Origin: Dicyema japonicum
Lineage: Eukaryota > Dicyemida > Rhombozoa > Dicyemidae
Length of the DNA: 64,000 nt
Assembly (NCBI GenBank): GCA_011109175.1
Contig: RDEW01000005.1
Span: 740,335-804,334 of the forward strand
Direction of reading: 5' to 3'
Positions 22,760 to 34,889 of this stretch are shown in pieces. A model generated the notes under the pieces. The model was not told the DNA's origin and did not search any database. It worked only from the letters and a program-made list of their open reading frames with translations. How positions within the stretch are numbered: the stretch's first letter is position 1; the number at the start of each line of letters is the position of its first letter. Made by a program: the position numbers and the translations under genes.

Positions 22760-23770
22760 AAATGTCTAAACCTTAGATACAAGAGAATGTATATCGTCTG
22801 AAGCTCCTTAAGTTCAACGCTATACGTATATCAAAGGCCTGATCGAGGAAAAATTCTTTGTGATGACCTGGAGAGATATTACGTTAGCATGGGCGTCTAA
22901 ACAACACGAAATTTGCCTGCATTTTGACGCGAACTATTGAAAATATCAATTGATATGTATACCCAGTGATTCAAAGCATTATGGACCCGGATTTTAGATT
23001 GGCACCTGGCATCCACCAATATTTAGCGTGTGAGTGACAGGATGGTGTTCTTAAAATACTACTCAACAGCCACTGTCCCTCCAAAAGTCTCGTGATAATT
23101 ATTACTTTGTATGCGAAAGATTTTTCTGAACTAGACGACTTTTATCGGATGTTATCGAAGAATTTCAACGGACATACGAGTCGTCTTCGCTGATATTCAT
23201 TACTGCTACCTGAATGCAAAAATTGCGGCAAAAAATAAACCAGATGACGTCTATGTGATAATATCAACATATCTTCTATTCAGCTATTTCTGAGTGGGAA
23301 ATAAACTTTTTCTGTACAATACTACATCCATGAACCCTGCCTACCATAAAAACTACCTGGAGGGGAGTGTTAGTAATGCGGATTGGGACTTGGCTCATAT
23401 ATAACCAGATTGAGTGTATCACGTGCCATTTAAAGATAAGCGATCTCTCTTAAATACACCTTCGTATGAGGATTTGACAAATATTAGCGATCATACGATG
23501 AGAATTGCAACATTTCGTTTAAAGAACATTGACGGCTTATCATAAACTAATGGGGGTAATAACTATTTCTCCATGAGTTAAGTTTAAGAATTATGGGCTT
23601 TTTGATAGTCGGAAAACTCTATTCAAGAAAATTTAACTGGAGCACTCAAGTATACTTTCTCCCACTTCAAGTATTGATGATAATTTTGGAAGACCCTATG
23701 AGAGAACTCAGATCGTCTCACAAATTTACATATCTCGCTTATGAACATGATTGCTACAGTGTTTGTCTTT
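22760..23770 (+). mobile_element. Internally deleted, decayed relative of the LINE at 60003-63045
   Basis: 22765-23530 follows 60040-60870 in order ('gatgacctggagagatatta', 'gaactagacgacttttatc', 'gagtcgtcttcgctgata'). 23600-23720 then jumps to the RT region at 62065-62195 ('ctattcaagaaaattt', 'gagagaactcagatcgtc'). About 1.2 kb of element is missing between. Many stops show it is old. Confidence 0.6.
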
Positions 23771-24929
23771 AGGAGGCATGCTGACAAAAATACCTCTCAA
23801 TATTCTATCTCCTTGGACAGAATTCTAAGCTCTCCCCAAGTAGGATTCGAAGTAAATCTCGAATGTGAGGCCGTTGTTTATTCCGAAAAATGGTCAGTCC
23901 AACGCATATCAATTGTCAGTGAGAAATCAGTCACTATTTTATTTATTTGATGGTGGAGCTAATTGTCGCTTATACCAAAATCCTATTTACAAATAACGAA
24001 AAAATATGGTAAAATGTAAGAACTCTCCGGAAGTCGCGATAACGACAGCAGTGAGTCGGAACAGATGTGAGATTACGTGAGACCAAAGCAATGTCATCAG
24101 ACGTCAAGCTCTTCTTTACTCGAACCTTTACTTCTGTTTCTGGAGAAAATTTTGATTAAACATTAACGTTTAGATTCCTAGGTTGAACGACACAAAAAAT
24201 ATTTAGACAAATCGCTTAATTATGAGAATTTTGTCACCAATATTCATTATCCTTAAAAATCGAAAATTTTATCTTGAAAAATTACTTTTAACTTACCCTA
24301 AAACCTAAAATTTAATAACCTAATAAATTGTAAAAAACCTAAAATTTATAAAATTAACTTTAATTTTTATTTTCTAATAGTCATTCGAAATAAACCATGA
24401 ACTTGCATAGATTACTGTCTTAATCTGTTAAACGTGATCATTATGCAGTCTCTTGGAAACTTACAGGAAACGTTAGCTACGACAGATATCGTTTACACGA
24501 GTTGGCAATAGTTTAACTAAATATATGTCCGTTCTTTTGTTATTTTCGTCATTTTACCCATAAGAGTGTCCACCTAAAAGACAAAAAATATAAAATTCCT
24601 CAAGAACGTGAGAATTTGGGATATGCCTACAAAAACATTAGTGACGTTTAACAAGTAAAATTAATTTTTGGTAACTGTATAAAATCATCATCCCTAATAC
24701 AACATAATTATTAATAATTTAGATCGAATTCATTGAGTTGTATGCAACACCATTTAACCAGGTATCCAATCATGTCAGAATTAAATTCTTTGGTGGAATC
24801 CAATCTTAAAAATCTCTTTCTGATGTGTTTTTAGCAATATATTTTTGTATACAAGGCATCGCTTAGTCAATTTCAATCATAAACCTCAATTTATTTAACC
24901 AACAATAAAAAGTTTATTTAACCACAGTT
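23771..24929. other. Unassigned interval
   Basis: A frame at 23741-23950 has no motif. 24180-24900 is AT-rich. No gene was supported. Confidence 0.4.
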
Positions 24930-26042
24930 TATTTAACGGAATCGAAAATTCCGTCAAGAAAGGAGCGGCGCTGTACGGGACATTCTACGCATTTCTCAGC
25001 GTGGTTTAGCCTCCCACATACTACCCCATGTGGAAAGCAATTTCGCGTCCTGTTGGGAACATACACTATGGCTATTTTTGTGTAGGCAATTGTAAAACAA
25101 TCTGCCATTAAACTCAAACAGATTATTTTCTCTCCTATTACACCGACTTTCATGTTTATAGAGTTTCCTCTTATACACCATTATTGCCCCCTTTAACTCC
25201 ACCTTTACCTTCCTCAACTCTTTGAGGTCCTAATTTGGAACACGGAGTTTACTAATTAGCCCCTTTACTATAGGCAATGCTTTTCCTCTGACCCCTCTCG
25301 CCACACTACTTATGTGCCCCTTTAGTACTTCCAGCTCAGTCTGTCTCCAAGCAATCTTGGCACAGATCTGCTTCCTCTATTTACTGGGTGGTCTGGGCTT
25401 GTCCGTCAATTCCTCAAAAGTGATCTGTGCTGCATACAGCAGTAGGGAGATATCACCCAGTGACCCTACTAGCTTACCCTTCACCGCATAAGACACAGTC
25501 TTATTGATGTAGGTTAACACTACTCCATTAACCTTACAATGAGGGATCTTGCTGCTAAATCTACGATCCTTAAGTGGGACATCTGCCTCTGCAGCGAGAT
25601 TCTGAGCTAAGACCTTATAAACATACTTGAGCTGCAACGTATCACAGCTATGGTGCTCGTGCTCTCTTTGACAGTTGTCGTTACTTCCCCGCCCCTTTAG
25701 ACTAGTACCCTCTTTGCTTACAGCCATTTCTTGAGTTCACTCACAGATATAATAAGATTTAATATTATTAAGGCACTTTCACGAAAGACATAATGTTTAT
25801 AGCCCAGCAAATGCAACACTCATAGAAACAATATTTATAGTTAATCTTTTCCATCTTCCACTGTCGAATGCTAGTGATCTCGATTTGTCCAGGTCGTCCA
25901 CGGAAGGGTTTGTCGCAACTGTCAGAGTAATCTTCCATGGATTTGTAGTGGGTTCATTCTTAATACATCCCCAAATAGCCTCCACCGGGCATCTATCACA
26001 TTTTTCCTGATGTACGAACACATACACTGTTATAAAGACCAT
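24930..26042 (-). mobile_element. R2-like LINE fragment: N-terminal region upstream of reverse transcriptase
   Basis: Minus-strand frames 26042-25797, 25727-25377, 25217-24996 and 25153-24929 overlap in order. They resemble the basic, coiled region preceding the RT in R2-group-like LINEs: 'ISLLLYAAQITFEELTDKPR', 'QKQRKQI'-type basic stretches, then 'YKRKLYKHESRCNRRENNLF' and 'GRLFYNCL'. The frame changes several times, so the copy is dead. The reading comes from family knowledge rather than a search. Confidence 0.45.
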
Positions 26043-26246
26043 GGTTGAAATTCTACGAGGTCACTCCTTCCGAGTAAGCTCTTAGTTCCTTCTATGGAAC
26101 GAATCCAGTATCGATAGTTCGTTGAAGGAACTTAAGATTCAATAAGCATTAAATAATTTTTTTATTAAATTTTTATTTATTTCTATCTTTTTCATTTTTT
26201 CAATTTTTTTTCACAAGAGAATTTATTTTTTTTAATTATAAAATAA

Positions 26247-26646
26247 CTAGGACGACAGAATGGAGAAGGCGTTACTTCTGATAATCGCCACTTCGATCAT
26301 CTGACTCAACCATAGCCTCTCCCGTGGCTCACACCTTTTTGAGGCGAGTTTGGTTCCAATGTTGGAGAGAAGGGCGTCCGTCTTCGCTCCCACGGTTCCA
26401 GTTGTCTCCACAGGAATGGGGTTGAAATGGAATTGGTCTCCGAGGGATTTGTATTTACGGATCTTCTTGGCCCCGCCTGGTCGGCTGCATTTCCAGGAAA
26501 GTTTTTTTATTTAAAAATTTTATTAAATTAAAAACAATCAATAATGTAATTAAATTAACACAAGCAACCATCAAAGTGGACCCTGCCGACATTATCGACG
26601 TTGCGTTGCCTCTCATGATTGCAACAAAGATCAACTGGAGAAGCAA
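26247..26646 (-). mobile_element. R2-like LINE C-terminal domain fragments, two in a row
   Basis: 26646-26580 encodes the very end of one copy ('VAIMRGNATSIMSAGS'). After about 100 nt of AT-rich DNA, 26480-26247 encodes the end of another: 'KYKSLGDQFHFNPIPVETTG', 'WLSQMIEVAIIRSNAFSI' and a stop at 26247. This parallels 15480-15960. Confidence 0.55.
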
Positions 26647-27402
26647 CCAAACAATAATTATTCATAAATGGGGACGAAATTTATATGAATCAATTTTGAA
26701 TACAAGTTCACTACAATTGTACTAATACCAGGAATGTGCCGGTTATTTTGAACCTTCGCTCATACGTCTTTTATTTTCCAAAGAAACTCTGAAACATTTT
26801 CTCACCCGCTCAAAAGATCCTGATGAATGCTATCAAATTTTCGCAGTCCAGGAATAGTTACGCAGTCCAAGTCTCGGTTATCTAACCTCATTTTTTTGCT
26901 TTTGTATTATTATTGAAATGAAATTTTCTGTGGTTAAAAATTTTTTATATAAAAAAGACATTTTTAATAAACAAATGGGAAGACAACAAATAAGATGTCA
27001 AACGTCGACAAAGAGCTTTCCATAGGGCTGTAGATGAAGCGAACTAAACTGCTATTATTTAATAAAATATATATTAATGATCAATCAAATTGAGATTAAA
27101 GTTGCAGAAGATAACTTTATTTCTATTTCCTACAATTTTGTGGAACTGGTTGTAGGTAAAGAAGAGATGATTGATTTGTATGAATATGAGGGGAAAAGAT
27201 CAGTCAACAGTTAACTCCTAAGATATTCAAATTAAATTTAAAAATATCTAAATGAAGAAAAAAATAGAGTAACGGTTATATAGAGCAGCCCTGACTGCTT
27301 GGCTATTTTAAAAATATAAATTTAAATATCTAAATTAAAAATATAAATTAAAAAAAATATTTTTAATCAAATAATGTTAATTAAAAATAATTGAAACGAA
27401 TA
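26647..27402. other. Interval upstream of the poly(A)-binding protein gene
   Basis: A 45-codon frame at 27077-27214 ('MINQIEIKVAEDNFISISY') looks coding-like but has no recognised family. Another short stretch near 26735-26860 ('GYFEPSLIRLLFSKETLKHF') is similar in texture. Neither can be tied into a gene. The rest is AT-rich. Confidence 0.3.
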
Positions 27403-28748
27403 ATGGTGTCTGATCGTATTTTCACTATTTACATTGGAGATTTGGACAAATCTGTTACAAAGGACGATTTGCACAAATTTGAGAGGATTAACGGCTTTCA
27501 AGACATTGTGCTGAATATTTCGAAGAGTAAACAAAATACAAAATACGCATTTGTCAACTACTCCACAGCAAAAGCCTGCGATGCTGCAATCAAAAAATTT
27601 AACCATTACAAAATAAAAGGAGTCCCCATCCGAGTGCTGTGGGCTCATCCTTATCAGACAATACACAAACAGAACTCAGCCAACCTGTTCGTCAAAGGAA
27701 TCCCAAAGAATTATGAAACCAGCGAATTTAGTGAACTTTTTTCCCGCTTCGGAACAGTGGTCTCATCGAAGATCACCTACAACACCAATGGAGAGTCCTT
27801 GGGATATGGATACGTTCAGTTTGATCGCGAGGTGGACGCAAAGACTGCCTGTTCGGTCATGAATAACAAAATATTTGGGGATACAGTTCTGTAACCTGTG
27901 GTATTAGTTTTGTAGTGTGTGCGAGGAATTCAAGCCTAGAAGAAGCAGAAAGACGGTATTTAACATCAAAGTCTCTGGATTCAGTGACTGGGACGATGAC
28001 AAGCTGATCGAGGTATTCGAACCTTACGGAGAGATCATGTCTGTTCGGGTCTTCGAGGCTGGCAGTGAAAACTGGACGAGCTATGGCTTTGTGGCTTTCG
28101 AAGATGAAGAGAGTGGGATAGATGTAAGCAGGTGGCTCTATTTTAGGCTATTAATTCTCTTCATGGAAAGGAAGTTGATGGATTTGTCCTCAGAATTAAC
28201 CGCAGCTATAATCGACTAGACAAGGAAGTTCATTTAGAGAGCCTGCAGAGGGGCCCCGACTTAGAGACGAACCTGTATGTAAAGAATTTCGATAAGAGAA
28301 CGACGGATGAAGAATTTGAGGAGCTCTTCAAAGCATATGGTCCATTGAGGAACTCGAAGATTGCGAAAGAGAGAGGAGTTAGTAAGGGATTTGGCTATGT
28401 CAAATTCATATCGCCAGAAAATGCTGACAGAGCCATCGAAGAACTAAACCGGTCCGACAAACTGGGAGCCGGAAGATAGGGAAGAAACTATATGTGACGT
28501 ACTTCCAATGCATATGCGATCGGTGGATCGACAACTCACTGGAGAGGGAAGTCAAATCTTCTAGTGCGACGGCCCAGTCTGAAAGAATGGGTTATAATAA
28601 CAGGATTATGTCAATTATAAGGAACTCTGAAGAACTCGAAGATCTCAGTGACGAAGAACTAAGGAGGATGATTGATAATAATCAAGAAAATCTGCTTAAG
28701 TGCACTGATGTTACGAGATTTAAAAAGATGGTTAGCACGTGTGTTTAA
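27403..28748 (+). CDS. PABPC1: Cytoplasmic poly(A)-binding protein with four RRMs (one apparent frameshift)
   Basis: Binds mRNA poly(A) tails and promotes translation and mRNA stability. Exons are 27403-27890, 27916-28123 and 28147-28748, with introns of 25 and 23 nt. The protein is about 430 aa with four RRMs, roughly at 7-82, 94-168, 177-252 and 273-350. RNP motifs are visible: 'IYIGDL'/'KYAFVNY', 'LFVKGI'/'GYGYVQF', 'IKVSGF'/'SYGFVAF', 'LYVKNF'/'GFGYVKF'. The RRM1-2 junction 'KGVPIRVLWAHP' is typical of this family. One single-base shift near 28462-28475, inside RRM4, is needed to reach 'KIGKKLYVTYF' and the last 80 residues. That tail is acidic ('SEELEDLSDEEL') and shows no recognisable MLLE domain. 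The shift could be a base-calling error or an early pseudogene lesion; everything else is clean. Confidence 0.85.
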
Positions 28749-29534
28749 ATTTTAGATTGTCAAAAGTCGTCTTCATTGATTTTAATTTTTAACAAATACA
28801 ATAATAATTTTGACATTTCATTTGGTGGCCTATGACTCGTGGATGGTTGGTGAATTTTTTACTCGGACGCACTTGTATCGCTGGCTTCTCCACTTCATGG
28901 TGGCAGCCACTCGCTCAGGATCGGCCCAGTGAGAGCATTAAAAATACATGACCTTAGGAAAACAATAAGTTCTTCAATTCCGTAGAATAAAATTTTAAGG
29001 ATTCTAACACCCAGTGGCTTTCTTTCCTACTCGATTCCAATAGGTGGAGGGACAGCTGAGAAAAGAGATGGTCTATTCTCCGACTTTATTGCATGACAGT
29101 ATTAAATCAACAAACCACAGTTAAATTGACCGATAAGTGGTTTATGTGACCGTAATTGACTACTCCATAGGATTCTATGGATAAGAAGAAGAGCCTACTA
29201 TAGTCATGTATGTGATGCCCTGTCTGTCTTGAATGGTTTTGACGGTTTAAATGTTTTATTATCTTTAGTAATTTTTATTTAAAGACATGTGAGGACAATA
29301 GATGATATTTGGGAGAATAAATCAGAATTTGAAACGGTTTAGCAAATGAATTTTATTGATCTGACATCTCAGTAATGCGCATGTATTTGAAATTGTGTTA
29401 TTTATGCTAATTCTTTGACCTTTGCTTTGATGTTTATTGTAACTAAGGAATTTTTTGCCATAATTCTTTAAGATAGTTTTTTAATTAATGAAAATTATAT
29501 TTTTTTGATCTTCCCTGGCACCTTCGACGCTAGA
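28749..29534. other. Intergenic DNA
   Basis: No gene was recognised. The sequence is AT-rich with scattered short frames. Confidence 0.4.
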
Positions 29535-29655
29535 ATTCTTGGATCGTCTAAGGAATCGGATTTCTATACTCCGTGAGAGCTGCTCGTTATTTAGCGAATA
29601 TCACTCGCAATCCTGAAAGGGAATAACCACGCACTCAGTAGTACTATCGTATGAT
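29535..29655 (+). mobile_element. LINE 3' end remnant
   Basis: Contains one unit of the 47-50 bp repeat seen at 44382-44672 ('agaattcttggatcgtctaa'), followed by the shared 3' block ('atcactcgcaatcctgaaag', 'aataaccacgca'). Confidence 0.55.
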
Positions 29656-29859
29656 TCTCAGATTGGTTGTTTCTTGATGCAATAAATTTTTTCTTAACAA
29701 AAATAAGAATATTTGTAGTAAAGTTGTAAATACCATAATTGCAACTAATTATTTAAAGTGCTATATTTATTTTATTTTTATTTTTAAATGCCATAAATGC
29801 GGTTTTAAATAATACAAGTTTGCTAATTTTTGTTGTTGTGTAAAAATGGTACTTAACGA

Positions 29860-30265
29860 CGAATGTCTAGAAAACAGAATTAATGGATATCAGAAGGGTA
29901 GAAAAGAGATCAGATGAGCCACGGAGGAAGACATATAAGCTTGGGTCATTACTTGGAGACAGTGAGGCTTTGTTCGAAGAAAGACTCTTGTTACAGCTTC
30001 GCTGAACAAAGTTAAAAAGAACTTGATTAACGGAAGACTATTAAGTATATCATTTCAGCTATTCGATGCCCTTGTTAAACTAGTGCTATTTATCAACGTG
30101 GGTAATACCCAACGCTGAGCAACAAGGGATACACTGATTTCCTCCACTGGTCCTTTGAGTTTTGAGATCACTGATTTGAGATGGAGGCTCTTCGGACAAA
30201 TAATGACTGAAAATGGATATCCCATATAATAGAGGAATACTTCGTTGACACTGGATCAAGCTTCT
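29860..30265 (+). mobile_element. Old copy of the 3' part of the LINE at 60003-63045
   Basis: Follows 62340-62770 in order: 'ttacttggagacagtgaggc' corresponds to 'cttatgggagatagcgaaga', and 'gatggaggctcttcggacaa' is shared almost exactly. It is too diverged to translate. Confidence 0.5.
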
Positions 30266-30319
30266 GTGTACAATCACGAATCAAACCTTCCTCGATATTT
30301 GATGTTGGTCTCGAGTCAT

Positions 30320-32655
30320 ATAATTTGTTGTTGTGGAGCATGTTTGTTTCTCAGAATGAGTTAGAAACTTTGCCAGAGGACCCATCTACGAATGGATACG
30401 AAAGAGAAACCAAAAATAACGTAGACATGGTGGTCCATGGAGTGCTTCCAGAACAGGGAATTTCGCACGATAATAGGACTTCTACTATCACGTTTTTACA
30501 GGCGTTGGCTGAATCAGTTGACAGAGATGACAAAGCTGAATGGATCGCACAAGTAGTTGGATCTGCCAAGTCGAGATTTGGAAGGATTCCTCGGGGTGGG
30601 TGGCTGTTAATCGCAGGTATCTTCAATGCGCGGTTCGGTACCACCAAATCTGTGGCAAATGTGAAATTACTTCTCAAATCTGATGTAAAGAATACCAAGT
30701 AGGAAATCGGCAGAGCGCCGAGAAGTCGGAGATTGCCTGTTTCACTAAGTGCTTGGAAGAGTTTTCATGCCGGATTCAAGAGATCAAGTCGATTTCCCGC
30801 GATAAACGAAAACCAACCAGGAAAATTCCTTATCGGTTTCTCACAAAGGATATATTATCCGGATTGAATCATGCTGTGGGATACATCAATAGTATGCGAC
30901 CGAATACAATGGAAGATATTACAGATATTCTAACACTACACAGTGTTCATATGAAGCACATACTGCTACTGTACACAAGGAGAGCGACTGACTACAATCA
31001 ATGAATAGCCGACTTACAAAAACTAGACTCAAGCTGAGAAAATCAACGCACTAGTTGGGTCATCGGGAAGTCAGAAGTATGATCACTCAACGAGAGAAGC
31101 TATGTGTGCTTATGCATACAACAAGTCAAAACAAGAAGATCTGGAGAGAGTGTTGTGTACAATCAATGAAGAGATTGGAATTGTTGAAAAACGATTAGGA
31201 TGCACAAGTCGAGAAAGGAATTTCGAAGAGATAATTTATGCTTTGAGCTTAATAGAATGCGCTTTTATAGGAAGATGAGAGAGGAAGGCCACAGTTCTGT
31301 GTACAGTTTTGAGATCGAAGAATGTTAGCTTTTTGGAAAAACATGTGGAAGGAAAAGGATAAGAAGGATGTGAGATTTTCTATATCCAAAAGGATTACTG
31401 GGGAAGAGGAGACATATGCTGAGTTCTCGAAAGAAGGATTGCTGGGAATAATCCAACTTTTGCCAAATTGGAGAGCGTTCGGCTGTGATGGTATCTACAA
31501 TTTCGGTTTTTACTGTTGTCACTCACCTTATTCCAAAGAAAGAAGTTTGTGACTCTCCGAATTACCTTAGATCGATCACGTGCATGTCTAACCTCTATAA
31601 ATTGACAACAAAGTGGGTGAATAGCAAGTGAGAAAATATATTGAAGCATTCGATCTAATCAGTGATAGCCAGTTAGGAACTCGTAGAATGTGCCAGGGCG
31701 CGAAAGATCAAGCCTTGGTCAACCAATGCATTATCAAACAGTTAGCCAATTTACGTTCGACTTGGATCGATGTAAAGAAAGCGCTCGATTCTGTGGATCA
31801 TGGCTTTCTGTTCGAAGTTTAGAAAACTCTGGACTACCTATATGAATCATTACGTTTATAAAAAACCTTATGAAAATTGTGGACACTCCAACTTAAATTT
31901 AATGGAAATTTGCTTGGTGTGGTGAATCTAAGAAGGGGAATGTACAGGGGATTCCTTATCCTCACAGTCATTTGTATTATTGATTGATCCGTTGAGTCGA
32001 CTATTAAATGGTAGATACCCTAAAGTGACCATGGATGCTGAGGGAAATTCTCTTACCATGCTCCTAACCACTTGCTGTTTATGGATGATCTTAATTTGAT
32101 CTCCTATGAGGATGACACAATGGTAAGAATGATAAACAAGTTGAAAATTTTTTGATGCGGCTGGACTGGAGCTTAATATCGACAAATCAGCCACAAATGT
32201 TGAATGTTTGGCTGAAAAGCTATGTTACTTGACGGTCTTGGAGGTTATCGATATCTTGGCGTATTAGAAAACAAAAATAGTAGTGTACTTAAAAATGGTC
32301 GGATTCACTGTAAACCAGCAAATAAAGATAAATTGTATTTACAGCGAGATTTTCTTGGAAGGGAATTAACTTCTGTTGTATATAAAAGTGAGCGAATACT
32401 AATACATTTTTATAACGACCTGCAACACAATGCCAACGAATGTTTGAAGAGAGCGAAAATCCTACGGGTCTTGAATGCAAAGTTTTCCAAACGGCTCACT
32501 TGCCTTCTCCACAAAAATTCTCAAAATAACTCGGAATATTCAATGCCTGCAAAATATGAACCCATGAAGTTACGCGCGGTACCTCTGTCTTTTATTGCGG
32601 CATTTTGCGCTTCCCCACATTCTAAATTTTCCTATTTAATTTTTATCTGAACCTC
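30320..32655 (+). mobile_element. R2-group-like LINE, long but frameshifted
   Basis: A nearly complete polyprotein in several frames. 30325-30702 carries a SANT/Myb-like DNA-binding segment ('WLLIAGIFNARFGTTKSV'). 30753-31300 is the basic linker. 31628-31822 has 'SDSQLGTRRMCQGAKDQAL' and 'WIDVKKALDSVDHGF' of the RT fingers and palm. The catalytic box is 'FMDDLNL' (32078-32095). 32222-32650 has the thumb: 'GYRYLGVLENK', 'DKLYLQRDFLGRELTSV'. No AP endonuclease precedes it, as expected for elements that use a C-terminal restriction-like nuclease, but that domain is missing here. Related C-terminal pieces lie at 15480-15960, 26247-26646 and 52905-53165. Confidence 0.7.
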
Positions 32656-32814
32656 TCAACGGTCTGCGTACGTGCACCTGTCCTCGGGTCTATAAAATTT
32701 CGTCTGCAAATTTATAAACGAATTTTGATAAACCTGTGATTAACTTTGAGGTGCACATAAGCAAGAGCATTAAGATCTGGCGTTGAATAACCTATTTCCA
32801 AGAATACTCTCTTA

Positions 32815-33027
32815 TTACACCGTTTCTGACGAACTATAAGTTCTACACCCGCTTTTATCGCTCACCCATGTTGTATTCTCCCGCTGATAGATAAGGGTCT
32901 TTAAGGCATTTCTTTCTGTAGGGAAGATTCCAACCTCCTGAAGAAAGGCAACTGACTCCATTTCAGAATGTGGTAGTTCATAGTCCTTCAGTTTTGAATA
33001 ATTTCGCACAACAACTATATCACTCAT
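32815..33027 (-). pseudogene. Remnant of an ISXO2-like transposase N-terminus
   Basis: A 70-residue minus-strand frame. 'FLQEVGIFPTERNALKTLIY' and 'TTWVSDKSGCRTYSS' resemble the zinc-binding N-terminus of ISXO2-like/IS1595-type transposases common in animal genomes, but several expected cysteines are replaced (Ala, Val), so any zinc site is lost. The assignment is by resemblance only. Confidence 0.35.
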
Positions 33028-33349
33028 CCCCACAAGCCGGTAAAAAATCAAAATTTTATTTAAAAAAAATTTATAATAATATTTACAAATTTGGCATTGT
33101 TCATTTTTTTTATTTATAGATCTAATATTCAAAAAAAATTTCATTAATTCATTTAGAACTTATTTCGTAAAGCATGTATTGAAAAACCCTCGAATCTTCT
33201 ATTCATTAATATAAAAATATTTTTTTATTTAATTGTAAGTTAAATTAATCAATATTTTAATTGCACGCTAAATTGTGTTTTTGAGATGCTCGTTGTGTCA
33301 GGAAATTTAAATTTAAATTCTTACCTATATTATGGAAAACTATTATTAT

Positions 33350-34430
33350 GGAAAAACTAGTTCTTCAGAAGATCACAGGAACAATCCCAGAAAAACCATT
33401 CCAACACGGATGAATTCTTTCACTCGACGGATACCTACTATCCTTGAGTGAATTTTATTTGCTTGGGGTTCACCAACAAACCCAGGCACAAAAAGACAAT
33501 TCTATGTTGTGCAGACATTCACAATGCATTCGACTCCATCCCAAGAAAAGACTCACCAGGAAAATCTATCAGATGGATATACCTGGGAATTTCAAACTCT
33601 GGCTGGTGAATTTCCTCATTGGACGAAGAGGACGGGTCTGTCTTGTAAACCTACGGTCAAACTCCCGTTTAATTCCAAATGGAAGACCAAGGATCTCCTC
33701 TGTCCCTATACTCTTTCTTGAATGATATTCCGACTCCGGAGCATGAGGATGACCTTACACTGGCTTATGCAGATGATGTTGTTATTGAACCATGGACTAA
33801 GACGTTCGGGTCGCCTCGGATAGATTACTTGTAAATTGCTTAATCTACTTGTTTAATGAAAACTGTCTGTCGATCAGCCCGGAAAAATCGGTTACGTATC
33901 TCCTTACTTCTGATAAGAGAATATCCAACAGGACAGTGGATGTAGAAGCAGATGGAAGCAAGTGGGAGTAGTATTCCAAAAATGGCAGAAGATCCTGGGA
34001 GTATTATTCGACACCCATATGACCTTTTTGCGCCACGTGGAAAATTTTTAAACAAATGTGAAAAGAAATTCAACCTCTTGAAGGGGATCTCTGGTTTATG
34101 GAAAATCGGAAGTCATCCCGTCTTGAAATCACTATACAGCCAGTACGTCGAGTCATGCATATCATATGCATGTGCATCATGGGGCCCCTCAATTTCTTAG
34201 ACGAATGCCTAGAGAATTGTGGCAAACTAAAAAAGAGCGTTTTCCGTGATAGAAAACTGGATCAAATTCGATCTAAATTCTACACCTACCCCTTGGAAGA
34301 CCTAGTAAAAAGAAAAGGAGGACAAACTCAACAATACCAGAGGATCACTTACGTGTTTGAATTAGAGCGAGGGAAGACCACCGGGCCAAGCTGAGAGCCC
34401 TATTGAAATTCGCCGGGATCACATAATTTC
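33350..34430 (+). mobile_element. Jockey-like LINE, reverse transcriptase region
   Basis: 33360-33420 starts with 'PEKPFQHG'. 33500-33725 has the palm: 'DIHNAFDSIPRKRL', 'FLIGRRGRVCLVN'. The catalytic 'LAYADDVV' is at 33763-33783, and the thumb region 'FNLLKGISGLWKIGSHPVL' at about 34065-34140. The frame shifts several times. It ends near a CR1-type tail ('cgccgggatcacata'). The same group occurs on the minus strand at 46020-46980. Confidence 0.7.
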
Positions 34431-34889
34431 TTTTTTTGTCTTTTTAAGTTCTCTTTTTTTCCAATCTGTTCAAGTTCTTTCCAAATTTCTACAGCATGGC
34501 TAATCGCCGTAGAATCATTTTGAATTTTGTCTAAAGCGACAGCAATTGGTCTAATCAGCCGCAAATATTCTACAAATTCCGGATGTTCTACAGCAGCAAA
34601 AGGAGTGATACTGGAATATATGTATCTAGCGAGTTGCATATCAATCAAATTTTTCTTCGATGACGTCGTAGTAACGAAATTGATTAAAGACTGGTCCCTC
34701 ATCCTTGGGAGGAATCAAATCACTTTCAGGTTTCGACGGATTTTCAAGGATATCAATATAAGTTCGACATAACAAATGATGCTGCCTCATCCGAGAAACG
34801 AAACCTTGTACCTCCATCCCGCAATTACGGCATCTAGCTCGACTCCCGGGCTTTCCAGGAATAATACGTGTATCGAAGTGAACCCACAA
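34431..34889 (-). mobile_element. hAT transposase fragment with BED zinc finger, internally deleted
   Basis: The minus-strand frame 34889-34641 begins with a BED-type finger (Cys-x2-Cys 'RCRNCGMEV' and 'MRQHHLLC'). One base shift near 34700 leads to 'ARYIYSSITPFAAVEHPEF', the conserved hAT motif, and 'YLRLIRPIAVALDKIQND'. In intact hAT proteins the last part lies a few hundred residues downstream of the first, so the catalytic middle has been deleted and the ends joined in frame. Confidence 0.6.
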
